Positions 1-8,455 of a DNA stretch of 64,000 nucleotides are shown piece after piece. Position 1 is the stretch's first letter. Every line of letters starts with the position of its first letter. The stretch spans positions 4,588,001 through 4,652,000 of the forward strand of contig NZ_CP107985.1 of assembly GCF_036108815.1 (NCBI RefSeq). Direction: 5' to 3'. The position numbers were made by a program, and so were the translations under genes. The DNA comes from Streptomyces sp. NBC_00353. Lineage in GTDB: Bacteria; Actinomycetota; Actinomycetes; Streptomycetales; Streptomycetaceae. The notes under the pieces were generated by a model. The model did not search any database, was not told the DNA's origin, and saw only the letters and a program-made list of their open reading frames with translations.

Positions 1-366
1 CAGCACACCGTCCTCGCGCACCACCTCGGCAAGCGACTTGCCCTCGATGAGTTCCATCACGATCCACGGCCGGTCGTCCTCGTCGACCACGTCGTAGACC
101 GTCACCGCACCGTTGTTGCGGATCCTGGCGATCGCCTTCGCCTCGCGCAGTGTGCGAGTGATCAGCCGGCGCTTCTCGTCGTCATCGATGGCCGACGGGA
201 ACCGCAGCTCCTTGACCGCCACCGTGCGGCCCAGCGTCTCGTCGACGGCACGCCAGACCGTGCCCATACCGCCCCGGCCCAGCACCTCCCCGAGCCGGTA
301 CCTACCCGCAAGGAGACGTCCATCCGTGTCCCGTTGGGGCTCCCGTGCCTGCTCCGCCTCCGACAT
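1..366 (-). CDS. Ser/Thr protein kinase, N-terminal part
   Basis: Partial: the window edge cuts the gene, leaving 122 N-terminal residues. They contain the start of a Hanks-type kinase domain: glycine-rich loop GRGGMGTV (30-37), the ATP-binding Lys52 in VAVKEL, and Glu75 of helix C (REAKAIARI). The catalytic loop, and any transmembrane or sensor region, lie outside the window. It phosphorylates Ser/Thr of unknown substrates. In S. coelicolor a run of such kinases (SCO4775-4779, recalled) sits at this position and affects spore-wall synthesis, so this is probably the edge of that cluster. ATG start at 366, no nearby competing start. Confidence 0.93.
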   Translation of the reverse strand, partial: MSEAEQAREPQRDTDGRLLAGRYRLGEVLGRGGMGTVWRAVDETLGRTVAVKELRFPSAIDDDEKRRLITRTLREAKAIARIRNNGAVTVYDVVDEDDRPWIVMELIEGKSLAEVVREDGVL

Positions 367-485
367 GCGTCCCCTCTGCGATCAACCCGCCCTGGCAGAG
401 CGTTCATTGTCCCTCACCCCGGGACCGGTCATGGTGCCGGGTCCGTGGTCCGTCATGATGTGGCCGGAGGAAGGGACTCCCCGCC

Positions 486-1643
486 ATGCCGATAATCAGG
501 TCGCTGCTCATCACCCCGTTGGTGATAACGCTGCTCGGCCTCGGAACGGCGAGCCTGCCCAGCGAACCACATCTGACTCCCGCAGCCTCCTACCTTCCCC
601 GGCTCGTCGCCCAGGGCGGTGCTCCGACCGCGGCCCTTCTGGCCCATCGGGCCTCCACCGCCCCGTACGACACCTACCGGTCGACAGGCCCCGGCATCCG
701 GCGGCAGGACCGGTTCCGGGCAGGCAGCATCACCAAGACCTTTGTCGCCACGGTCGTCCTCCAACTCGCCCGGGAGGACAGGCTGCAGCTGTCGGACACC
801 GTGGACCGGCATCTGGCAGGACTGGTCCGCGGACACGGCAACGACGGCCGCCGCATCACCCTGCGCGCCCTGCTCACCCACACCAGCGGCCTGTACAACT
901 ACACGGCCGACACGGACGCCCACCCCGTCACCGCCACCGACGCCGTCCGTGTGGCCATCGCTCACCGTCCCACGAGCACCACCGGCGGTTTCGCCTACTC
1001 CAACACCAATTACGTCCTGCTCGGCCTCGTCGTTCAGCACGTCACCGGACACAGCTACGCCACCGAGATCCGCCGCCGCATCATCAACCCCCTCCATCTC
1101 ACCGGCACGTCGCTCCCCGGCGCCCGCACCGGGCTCCCCGCACCACACGGCCGCGGCTACTCCCGTGACCCGGCCGACGGCAGCCTCCGCGATGTCACCG
1201 TCCTCGACCCGCGCACCGCGGGCGCCGCGGGCGAGCTCATCTCCACACTCGCCGATCTGAACCGCTTCTACGCTGCCCTGCTGGGCGGGCGCCTGCTCCC
1301 GCCCGCCCAGCTCCACACCCTGCTGAACACCGGTACGGCGGACGGGATCTATGGCATGGGCATCTATCCGCAGAGGCTCTCCTGCGGTATCACCGTCTGG
1401 GGCCATAACGGCCATATAGCGGGCAGTTATGTCCGCACGGCCGCCACCCGCGACGGCCGGCACACCCTGACGTTCCGCATCAACACGGACAGCCTGTCCG
1501 ATGCGACGCTCGAACCGGCCCTTCTCGACGCCGAATTCTGCCGACCTCACCAGGGGCTGTCCGGCGCGTCACGGCCGGGCCGCGGACCGGCTCAGATCGG
1601 CACGATGTCCGGTGCCCCGAGCCGCGCCGCATCCGCCGTCTGA
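486..1643 (+). CDS. Serine hydrolase, beta-lactamase/D,D-peptidase fold
   Basis: 385 residues of the class C beta-lactamase / D-alanyl-D-alanine carboxypeptidase superfamily. The three family motifs are visible: SITK (Ser81 nucleophile, Lys84), YSN (Tyr170-Asn172) and HNG (306-308), which replaces the usual KTG as in many esterase or peptidase relatives. A hydrophobic segment (about 4-23) suggests export or membrane anchoring, so it probably acts on peptidoglycan or other esters and amides outside the membrane; the substrate is unknown. The ATG at 486 follows a GGAGGAAGGGA ribosome-binding site. Its last 52 bases overlap the end of the convergent glpD. Confidence 0.88.
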   Translation: MPIIRSLLITPLVITLLGLGTASLPSEPHLTPAASYLPRLVAQGGAPTAALLAHRASTAPYDTYRSTGPGIRRQDRFRAGSITKTFVATVVLQLAREDRLQLSDTVDRHLAGLVRGHGNDGRRITLRALLTHTSGLYNYTADTDAHPVTATDAVRVAIAHRPTSTTGGFAYSNTNYVLLGLVVQHVTGHSYATEIRRRIINPLHLTGTSLPGARTGLPAPHGRGYSRDPADGSLRDVTVLDPRTAGAAGELISTLADLNRFYAALLGGRLLPPAQLHTLLNTGTADGIYGMGIYPQRLSCGITVWGHNGHIAGSYVRTAATRDGRHTLTFRINTDSLSDATLEPALLDAEFCRPHQGLSGASRPGRGPAQIGTMSGAPSRAASAV

Positions 1644-3298
1644 TCGTCCGGCTGGCGCTGCGACTCCCGCTCCGCCTGCACCCGCTTCTCGTAGTGCTCC
1701 ACCTCCCGCTCGATCTGGCTCTTGTTCCACCCCAGCACCGGCCCCATCAGCTCCGCGCAGAGCCTCGCGCTGCGGATGCCCCGGTCGAAGGTCTCGATGG
1801 AGATCCGGGTCCGCCGCGTCAGTACGTCGTCGAGATGGCGGGCCCCCTCGTGCGAGGCGGCGTAGACGATCTCGGCCTTCAGGTAGTCGTCCGCCGCGGG
1901 CAGCGGCTCGCCGAGCGAAGGGTCGGCGACGATCAGATCGAGGATCTCCTCGGTCATGGATCCGAACCGGTTCAACAGATGCTCCACTCGGGCGACATGG
2001 AGCCCGGTGCGGGCCGCTATCCTCGCCCGCGCGTTCCACAGGGCCCGGTATCCTTCCGCGCCCAGCAGCGGGATGTCCTCCGTGACACAGTCCGCCACCC
2101 GCTGGTCGAGGCCGTGGACCGCCTCGTCGACGGCGTCCTTCGCCATCACCCGGTACGTCGTGTATTTGCCGCCCGCGACGACCACGAGTCCGGGCAGCGG
2201 ATGCGCCACCGTGTGCTCGCGCGAGAGCTTGCTGGTCGCGTCCGACTCACCGGCCAGCAGGGGACGCAGCCCGGCGTAGACACCCTGAACGTCATCCCTG
2301 GTCAGAGGGGTGGTCAGGACCGAGTTGACATGCTCGAGCAAGTAGTCGATATCGGCGCTGGAAGCCGCCGGATGAGCCTTGTCCAGGTCCCAGTCGGTGT
2401 CCGTCGTCCCGACGATCCAGTGGCGCCCCCACGGGATCACGAACAGCACGGACTTCTCGGTGCGCAGGATCAGACCGGTCGAGGAATGGATGCGGTCCTT
2501 CGGGACGACCAGGTGAATGCCCTTGGACGCCCGGACATGGAACTGTCCGCGCTCGCCGATCAGCGCCTGGGTGTCGTCCGTCCACACCCCTGTGGCGTTG
2601 ACCACCTGCTTGGCCCTGACCTCGTACTCCCCGCCCGCCTCGACGTCCTCCACCCGCGCGCCGACGACCCGCTCGCCCTCCCGCAGGAAGCCGATCACCC
2701 GCGCCCGGTTCGCCACGTGCGCGCCGTAGCCGGCGGCCGTGCGCACCAGCGTCGCCACATAGCGGGCGTCGTCCATCTGGGCGTCGTAGTACTGCAACGC
2801 TCCGACCAGTGCGTCCTTCTTGAGCGCGGGCGCGACCTGCAGGGCGCGGCGGCGGGAGAGATGCCGGTGCACGGGCAGCCCCCGACCGTGCCCCGACGAC
2901 ACCGACATCGCGTCGTACAGCGCGACACCCGAACCGGCGTAGAGCCGCTCCCAGCCCTTGTGCTGCAGCGGATAGAGGAACGGCACGGGCTTGACCAGGT
3001 GCGGGGCCAGCCGCTCCAGCAGCAGCCCACGCTCCTTCAGCGCCTCCCGTACGAGCGCGAAGTCCAGCATCTCCAGATAGCGCAGCCCGCCGTGGATCAG
3101 CTTGCTCGACCTGCTCGACGTGCCGGAAGCCCAGTCGCGCGCCTCGACCAGTCCGGTCGAGAGTCCTCTTGTGGCCGCATCCAGCGCCGTCCCGGCGCCG
3201 ACCACGCCCGCTCCCACGACCAGCACGTCCAGTTCGCGCTCGGCCAGCGCGGCGAGCGCCTCGGCACGCTCCGCGGGTCCCAGTGTCGCTGTCCTCAC
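1592..3298 (-). CDS. glpD: FAD-dependent glycerol-3-phosphate dehydrogenase
   Basis: 568 residues. It oxidises sn-glycerol 3-phosphate to dihydroxyacetone phosphate and passes electrons through FAD to the respiratory quinone pool at the membrane. The N-terminal dinucleotide-binding motif GAGVVGAG (29-36) is followed by the family signature SSKLIHGGLRYLE, and a C-terminal DAO_C-like helical region is present. Length is normal for the family. It is divergent from the dehydrogenase at 3546, with an AT-richer shared control region between them. The glycerol kinase and facilitator genes usually linked to glycerol use are not in the window. Confidence 0.94.
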   Translation of the reverse strand: MRTATLGPAERAEALAALAERELDVLVVGAGVVGAGTALDAATRGLSTGLVEARDWASGTSSRSSKLIHGGLRYLEMLDFALVREALKERGLLLERLAPHLVKPVPFLYPLQHKGWERLYAGSGVALYDAMSVSSGHGRGLPVHRHLSRRRALQVAPALKKDALVGALQYYDAQMDDARYVATLVRTAAGYGAHVANRARVIGFLREGERVVGARVEDVEAGGEYEVRAKQVVNATGVWTDDTQALIGERGQFHVRASKGIHLVVPKDRIHSSTGLILRTEKSVLFVIPWGRHWIVGTTDTDWDLDKAHPAASSADIDYLLEHVNSVLTTPLTRDDVQGVYAGLRPLLAGESDATSKLSREHTVAHPLPGLVVVAGGKYTTYRVMAKDAVDEAVHGLDQRVADCVTEDIPLLGAEGYRALWNARARIAARTGLHVARVEHLLNRFGSMTEEILDLIVADPSLGEPLPAADDYLKAEIVYAASHEGARHLDDVLTRRTRISIETFDRGIRSARLCAELMGPVLGWNKSQIEREVEHYEKRVQAERESQRQPDDQTADAARLGAPDIVPI

Positions 3299-3545
3299 TG
3301 CTGCCTCCCGGTAGATCGGGGTGGTCCGGCACAGGATGCGGTCCGACCGCGGGGTCGGGTGCCCGTGCCCACCACTCGATTCTGTCCGCGGTCCGCGACT
3401 TCAGCCACCGCCTGTGGACAACACCCGGTAGACGAGAGCCACACAATGCGACATATAGGTCATATTTACGCCTAGTGTGACATTGCACTGTCCCCAGCGG
3501 TTGCGCTTTCTGCCTTCATGGTCTTAGGGAAGGACGGCCACCCAC
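3299..3545. promoter_or_regulatory. Divergent control region glpD / nucleotide-sugar dehydrogenase
   Basis: 247 bases with no gene. Around 3440-3490 it is notably AT-rich for this genome and carries an imperfect inverted repeat whose outer arms are CAATG (3444-3448) and CATTG (3481-3485). This could hold promoters for both divergent genes and an operator. No exact promoter hexamers could be assigned. Confidence 0.4.
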
Positions 3546-4808
3546 ATGCCCGCAGACCTCGCCATCATCGGACTCGGTCACCTCGGCCTGCCCCTCGCCC
3601 AAGCCGCCGTCGCCGCCGGTATCCAGACCGTCGGCTACGACACCGATCCCCGCCCGTTCGCCGAGCTCTCCGCCGGCCGCACACCCGTCGAGGGCTCACT
3701 CGCCGCTTCGGAGATCCGCCGGATGCTCTCGGGAGGCTTCCGGCCCACCACCGACCCGGCCGAGCTCGGCCGGGTCCGTACCGCCGTGATCTGCGCGCCC
3801 ACCCCCCTCGGCGCCGACCGCACCCTGGACCTCACCGCCGTCGGCGACGCCGCCCGCGCCCTCGCCGCCCGGCTGCGCCCGCACACCACCGTCCTGCTCG
3901 AATCGGCCGTGCCCCCCGGCACCACCGAGAACTTCGTGCGCCCCCTCCTCGAAGAGGGATCGGGGCTGCGCGCCGGCCGCGACTTCCACCTCGCGTGCTC
4001 CCCCAGCCGCCTCGACCCCGGCAACCGCACCCACGTCTACAGCAACACCCCCAAGGTCATCGGTGGCCTCACCCCGGCCTGCACCGAATCGGCCGCCACC
4101 TTCTACGGCCGGCTCACCGACAAGGTCGTACGGGCCCGCGGGCCGCGCGAGGCCGAGATGACGAAGGTCCTGGAGACCAACTTCCGGCACGTCAACATCG
4201 CGCTGGTCAACGAGATGGCGGTGCTCTGCCACGACCTCGGCGTCGACCTCTGGGACGTCATCCGGTGCGCCGAGACCAAGCCGTTCGGCTTCCAGCCGTT
4301 CCGTCCGGGCCCCGGCGTCGGCGGCCACTGCCCCCCGGTCGACCCGGGCTTTCTCCCGTACAGCAGCCGCACCCCCGGCCATCCGCTGCGAATGGTCTCG
4401 CTCGCCCAGGAGATCAACGACCGGATGCCGAGCTACGTGATCCAGCGCTGCGCCACCCTGCTGAACGAACACGGCAAGTCCGTCCGGGGCGCCCGGGTCC
4501 TGCTCCTCGGCGTCACCTACAAGCCGGATCTCGCCGACCAGGAGGCCTCCCCCGCCCGGGAGATCGCCACCCGGCTGATGGACATGGGTGCACAGATCGG
4601 CTACCACGACCCGCACGTCCTGGACTGGCGCGTCCGCGAACTGCCGGTGCCGCGCGCGGACTCGCTGTACGAAGCCGCGTCGAGCGCGGACCTGACGGTG
4701 CTGCTCCAGCACCACCGTACGTACGACCTCCAGGGCCTTGCCGTGAAGGCCCAACTCCTCCTGGACACCCGGGGCGCCACCCCGGCAGGAGCGGCGCACC
4801 GGCTGTGA
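3546..4808 (+). CDS. UDP-sugar 6-dehydrogenase family protein, divergent active site
   Basis: 420 residues, related to UDP-glucose / UDP-N-acetylmannosamine dehydrogenases (WecC/Ugd type), which oxidise C6 of a nucleotide sugar with NAD. Rossmann motif GLGHLG (9-14), a middle dimerisation helix (TKVLETNFRHVN) and the catalytic-Cys motif GPGVGGHC (Cys262, Asp266) are present. Three normally catalytic positions differ: Ala121 in ESAVPPG (usually Thr), Ser154 in SPSRLDPG (usually Glu) and Thr211 in KVLET (usually Asn). Activity may therefore be altered or lost. No glycosyltransferase or exopolysaccharide genes flank it. The ATG at 3546 is preceded by a GGGAAGGA-like ribosome-binding site. Confidence 0.85.
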   Translation: MPADLAIIGLGHLGLPLAQAAVAAGIQTVGYDTDPRPFAELSAGRTPVEGSLAASEIRRMLSGGFRPTTDPAELGRVRTAVICAPTPLGADRTLDLTAVGDAARALAARLRPHTTVLLESAVPPGTTENFVRPLLEEGSGLRAGRDFHLACSPSRLDPGNRTHVYSNTPKVIGGLTPACTESAATFYGRLTDKVVRARGPREAEMTKVLETNFRHVNIALVNEMAVLCHDLGVDLWDVIRCAETKPFGFQPFRPGPGVGGHCPPVDPGFLPYSSRTPGHPLRMVSLAQEINDRMPSYVIQRCATLLNEHGKSVRGARVLLLGVTYKPDLADQEASPAREIATRLMDMGAQIGYHDPHVLDWRVRELPVPRADSLYEAASSADLTVLLQHHRTYDLQGLAVKAQLLLDTRGATPAGAAHRL

Positions 4809-4916
4809 GGGCGGTCCCCCCAAGGATTTCGGTGGGCGATGTCGGAGACGGCTGCTAGCCTGCGGCGTCACTTCTCGCACAGTCGTGCGCTTCCGTCCCA
4901 GGGGGGATCCAGCACC

Positions 4917-5504
4917 ATGAGTCAGCCCGTGCCGCCGCCGAACCAGCCGCAGCAGCCGTACGACGCCCAGCCCGGCGGCGGCAACCCGTTCGCGGGTCAG
5001 CAGCCCGGCCAGCCCGGTCAGCCCGGCGTCCCGACCGGCAACCCGTTCGCGGGTCAGCAGCCCGGCCAGTTCGGCGGCGTGCCGTTCGCGCCGGCGGCTC
5101 CCGTCCGCAACAACGTGGGCCTCGGCCTGCTCGCCGCGGTCGTCGCCGCCCTCGTCGCCGCCGGCATCTACGGCGGGATCATCGGCGCCACCAAGCACGA
5201 GATCGGCTACGCGGCCGTGGGTGTCGGATTCCTCGTCGGCCTCGCCGCGGGCAAGGTCGGCGGCCGCAACCCCGTGCTGCCGGTCCTCAGCGCGGTGCTC
5301 GCGCTGGTCTCCGTCTACTTCGGCCAGCTGCTCGGTGTGGCCATGATCAACAAGCCGGACAGTATGCCCCTCTCCGAGATCTTCCTCGATCACTTCAGCG
5401 AGCTGAACTCCCTGTGGAAGGCCGACATCGACCCGATCGCCTTCCTCTTCTTCGCTCTCGCCGCGTTCGCCGCGTTCTCCGGCGCCAAGAAGGCCGCAGG
5501 CTGA
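4917..5504 (+). CDS. Pro/Gly/Gln-rich membrane protein
   Basis: 195 residues, function unknown. Residues 1-60 are low-complexity, rich in Pro, Gly and Gln, with a repeated NPFAGQQPGQ block, and are probably cytoplasmic. They are followed by about four hydrophobic segments (around 65-90, 100-115, 120-145 and 170-190). The ATG at 4917 is chosen because GGGGGGAT lies just upstream; an in-frame ATG at 4839 lacks a ribosome-binding site and would add 26 unlikely residues. A strong terminator follows the stop. Confidence 0.75.
   Translation: MSQPVPPPNQPQQPYDAQPGGGNPFAGQQPGQPGQPGVPTGNPFAGQQPGQFGGVPFAPAAPVRNNVGLGLLAAVVAALVAAGIYGGIIGATKHEIGYAAVGVGFLVGLAAGKVGGRNPVLPVLSAVLALVSVYFGQLLGVAMINKPDSMPLSEIFLDHFSELNSLWKADIDPIAFLFFALAAFAAFSGAKKAAG
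4980..5069 (+). repeat. 33-bp direct repeat inside coding sequence
   Basis: Two identical 33-bp copies, 4980-5012 and 5037-5069, both begin GGCAACCCGTTCGCGGGTCA and lie 57 bases apart in the same frame. They encode the repeated NPFAGQQPGQ block of the membrane protein. Confidence 0.9.
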
Positions 5505-5511
5505 TCCGGCT

Positions 5512-5559
5512 CATACGGGAGGGCCCGGACCGCACAAGCGGTCCGGGCCCTCCCGTATG
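5512..5559. terminator. Bidirectional terminator, 22-bp perfect stem
   Basis: A perfect inverted repeat with arms 5512-5533 and 5538-5559 and an ACAA loop sits between two converging genes. It lacks a U tract, as is common in Streptomyces, and probably terminates both the 4917 gene and guaB3. Confidence 0.9.
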
Positions 5560-5570
5560 TCCGAGAAAAA

Positions 5571-6695
5571 TCAGCGGCGGTGCTGCGAGTCCGCCACAGT
5601 CACCTCGACGCGCTGGAACTCCTTGAGGTCGCTGTACCCCGTCGTCGCCATCGCCCGGCGCAGCGCACCGAAGATGTTCATCGAGCCGTCAGGGGTGTGC
5701 GAGGGGCCGGTGAGGACCTCCTCCGTCGTGCCCACGGAGCCCAGGTCCACCAGCTTGCCGCGCGGCACGTCCTCGTGGACCGCCTCCATGCCCCAGTGCC
5801 GGCCGCGGCCGGGCGCGTCCGTCGCACGGGCCAGCGGGGAGCCCATCATCACGGCGTCGGCGCCGCAGGCGATGGCCTTCGGCAGGTCGCCGGACCAGCC
5901 GACGCCGCCGTCCGCGATCACGTGCACATACCGGCCACCGGACTCGTCCATGTAGTCGCGACGGGCCCCGGCCACGTCGGCGACCGCGGTCGCCATGGGG
6001 ACCTGGATACCGAAGACGTTGCGCGTGGTGTGCGCGGCGCCGCCGCCGAAGCCGACGAGGACACCGGCCGCACCGGTACGCATCAGGTGCAGCGCCGCGG
6101 TGTACGTGGCGCAGCCGCCGACGATCACCGGGACGTCCAGTTCGTAGATGAACTGCTTGAGGTTGAGCGGCTCGGCCGCGCTCGAGACGTGCTCGGCGGA
6201 GACCGTCGTGCCGCGGATGACGAAGATGTCGACGCCCGCGTCGACGACGGCCTTGGAGAACTGGGCGGTGCGCTGCGGCGAGAGCGCGGCGGCGGTGACG
6301 ACACCGGAGTCGCGCACCTCCTTGATGCGCTGCCCGATCAGCTCCTCCTGGATCGGCGCGGCGTAGATCTCCTGGAGGCGGCGGGTCGCCGACTCCACGG
6401 GCATCTCGGCGATCTCGTCGAGGAGCGGCTGCGGGTCGGCGTGCCGGGTCCACAGGCCTTCGAGGTTGAGGACGCCGAGACCACCCAGCTCACCGATCCG
6501 GATCGCGGTCTGCGGGGAGACCACGGAGTCCATCGGAGCGGCCAGGAACGGCAGCTCGAACCGGTAGGCGTCGATCTGCCACGCGATCGAGACCTCCTTC
6601 GGGTCGCGGGTGCGACGGCTCGGCACGACGGCGATGTCGTCGAAGGCGTACGCCCGGCGGCCGCGCTTGCCGCGCCCGATCTCGATCTCAGTCAC
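5571..6695 (-). CDS. guaB3: GuaB3 family IMP dehydrogenase-related protein
   Basis: 374 residues, a CBS-lacking relative of IMP dehydrogenase encoded just downstream of guaB. The barrel fold, MDSVVSP and the conserved HVIADGGVG segment are visible. The active-site loop reads GGGAAHTT, with His222 at the place of the Cys that forms the covalent XMP intermediate in true IMP dehydrogenase, so it should not catalyse that reaction by the usual mechanism; its role in purine nucleotide interconversion is unsettled. The GTG at 6695 (MTEIEIGRGK) gives the usual family length; an upstream in-frame extension to 6797 would run across the guaB terminator and was rejected. Confidence 0.92.
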   Translation of the reverse strand: MTEIEIGRGKRGRRAYAFDDIAVVPSRRTRDPKEVSIAWQIDAYRFELPFLAAPMDSVVSPQTAIRIGELGGLGVLNLEGLWTRHADPQPLLDEIAEMPVESATRRLQEIYAAPIQEELIGQRIKEVRDSGVVTAAALSPQRTAQFSKAVVDAGVDIFVIRGTTVSAEHVSSAAEPLNLKQFIYELDVPVIVGGCATYTAALHLMRTGAAGVLVGFGGGAAHTTRNVFGIQVPMATAVADVAGARRDYMDESGGRYVHVIADGGVGWSGDLPKAIACGADAVMMGSPLARATDAPGRGRHWGMEAVHEDVPRGKLVDLGSVGTTEEVLTGPSHTPDGSMNIFGALRRAMATTGYSDLKEFQRVEVTVADSQHRR

Positions 6696-6756
6696 GATGG
6701 TGTGGCCTTTCAGTTCCCTAGGCGTACTGTCTGCGTTTCCCAGTATCCCCGACACA

Positions 6757-6800
6757 CAGGTGAGGGGCGGTCCCAGTACGCCCGGACCGCCCCTCACCTG
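6757..6800 (-). terminator. guaB terminator
   Basis: A 17-bp perfect stem (6757-6773 and 6784-6800) with a 10-base loop lies just after the guaB stop and before guaB3. The two genes may therefore be largely separate transcription units. Confidence 0.85.
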
Positions 6801-6810
6801 TTCTGTTGCG

Positions 6811-8316
6811 TTACTTCCTGCTGTAGTTCGGCGCTTCGACCGTCATCTGGATGTCGTGCGGGTGGCTCTCCTTGAGCCCCGCCGAGGTGATCCGGACGAA
6901 CCGGCCGTTGGCCTGGAGCTCCGGGACGGTGCGGCCGCCGACGTAGAACATCGACTGGCGCAGACCGCCGGTGAGCTGGTGGACGACCGCGGAGAGCGGG
7001 CCGCGGTAAGGAACCTGGCCCTCGATGCCCTCGGGGACCAGCTTCTCGTCGGAGGCGACGCCCTCCTGGAAGTAGCGGTCCTTGGAGAACGACTTGCGGT
7101 CGCCACGCGTCTGCATCGCGGCGAGCGAACCCATGCCGCGGTACGACTTGAACTGCTTGCCGTTGATGAAGAGCAGCTCGCCCGGGGACTCCTCGCAGCC
7201 CGCCAGCAGCGAGCCGAGCATCACGGTGTCCGCACCGGCCACCAGGGCCTTGGCGATGTCTCCGGAGTACTGCAGGCCGCCGTCGCCGATGACCGGGACA
7301 CCGGCCGCCTTGGCGGCGAGCGACGCCTCATAGATCGCGGTGACCTGCGGAACGCCGATGCCGGCGACCACGCGGGTGGTGCAGATGGAGCCGGGGCCGA
7401 CGCCCACCTTGATGCCGTCGACGCCCGCGTCGATCAGCGCCTGGGCGCCGTCACGGGTGGCGATGTTGCCGCCGATGACGTCGACACCCGACGCGTTCGA
7501 CTTGATCTTGGCGACCATGTCGGAGACTAGACGGGAGTGGCCGTGCGCGGTGTCGACGACGATGAAGTCGACGCCCGCCTCGACGAGTGCCTGGGCCCGC
7601 TCGAAGGCGTCGCCCGCGACACCGACGGCGGCTCCGACCAGCAGCCGGCCTTCCCTGTCCTTCGCGGCGTTCGGGTACTTCTCCGCCTTGACGAAGTCCT
7701 TGACGGTGATGAGGCCCTTGAGAACCCCTGCGTCGTCGACCAGCGGAAGCTTCTCGATCTTGTGGCGGCGCAGCAGCTCCATGGCGTCCACGCCGGAGAT
7801 GCCGACCTTGCCGGTGACGAGCGGCATGGGCGTCATGACCTCGCGCACCTGGCGCGAACGGTCCGGCTCGAAGGCCATGTCACGGTTGGTGACGATGCCG
7901 AGGAGCTTGCCCGCCCCGTCGGTCACCGGCACGCCGCTGATGCGGAACTTGGCGCACAGCTCGTCGGCCTCGCGCAGGGTCGCGTCCGGGTGCACCGTGA
8001 TCGGGTCGGTGACCATGCCGGACTCGGAACGCTTCACCAGGTCGACCTGGTTGGCCTGGTCAGCGATGGAGAGATTGCGGTGCAGCACACCGGCGCCACC
8101 CTGGCGGGCCATGGCGATCGCCATGCGGGCCTCGGTGACCTTGTCCATCGCGGCGGACAGCAGCGGGATGTTCACCCGCACGTTCTTCGAGATGTACGAG
8201 GAAGTGTCGATCTGATCGGGCGCCATGTCGGACGCGCCGGGCAGCAGCAGCACGTCGTCGTATGTCAGCCCGAGCGACGCGAATTTCTCGGGCACTCCGT
8301 CGACGTTTGCAGTCAT
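6811..8316 (-). CDS. guaB: IMP dehydrogenase
   Basis: 501 residues. It converts IMP to XMP with NAD, the committed step of GMP synthesis. The catalytic loop GPGSICTTR with Cys312 is intact, and a pair of CBS domains (about 100-210) interrupts the barrel (TNRDMAF, TVKDFVK), where adenine and guanine nucleotides act as allosteric effectors. The mobile-flap Arg-Tyr region (YRGMGS) is present. The ATG at 8316 follows a GGGGAAGG ribosome-binding site. The position downstream of the ShbA-like sigma gene is conserved in Streptomyces. Confidence 0.97.
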   Translation of the reverse strand: MTANVDGVPEKFASLGLTYDDVLLLPGASDMAPDQIDTSSYISKNVRVNIPLLSAAMDKVTEARMAIAMARQGGAGVLHRNLSIADQANQVDLVKRSESGMVTDPITVHPDATLREADELCAKFRISGVPVTDGAGKLLGIVTNRDMAFEPDRSRQVREVMTPMPLVTGKVGISGVDAMELLRRHKIEKLPLVDDAGVLKGLITVKDFVKAEKYPNAAKDREGRLLVGAAVGVAGDAFERAQALVEAGVDFIVVDTAHGHSRLVSDMVAKIKSNASGVDVIGGNIATRDGAQALIDAGVDGIKVGVGPGSICTTRVVAGIGVPQVTAIYEASLAAKAAGVPVIGDGGLQYSGDIAKALVAGADTVMLGSLLAGCEESPGELLFINGKQFKSYRGMGSLAAMQTRGDRKSFSKDRYFQEGVASDEKLVPEGIEGQVPYRGPLSAVVHQLTGGLRQSMFYVGGRTVPELQANGRFVRITSAGLKESHPHDIQMTVEAPNYSRK

Positions 8317-8455
8317 GACACCTTCCCCAAATGGCCTTGATCGGTGCGGATGTCCATGCTAACGGCCTCCGGGGGTGTCTCATTCCACGAGCAAGATCAC
8401 CTAGAGGTTCTGTAGCTTCGTACGGAACTCCGTTTCGGGGTGAAGCCGGTGCCGC

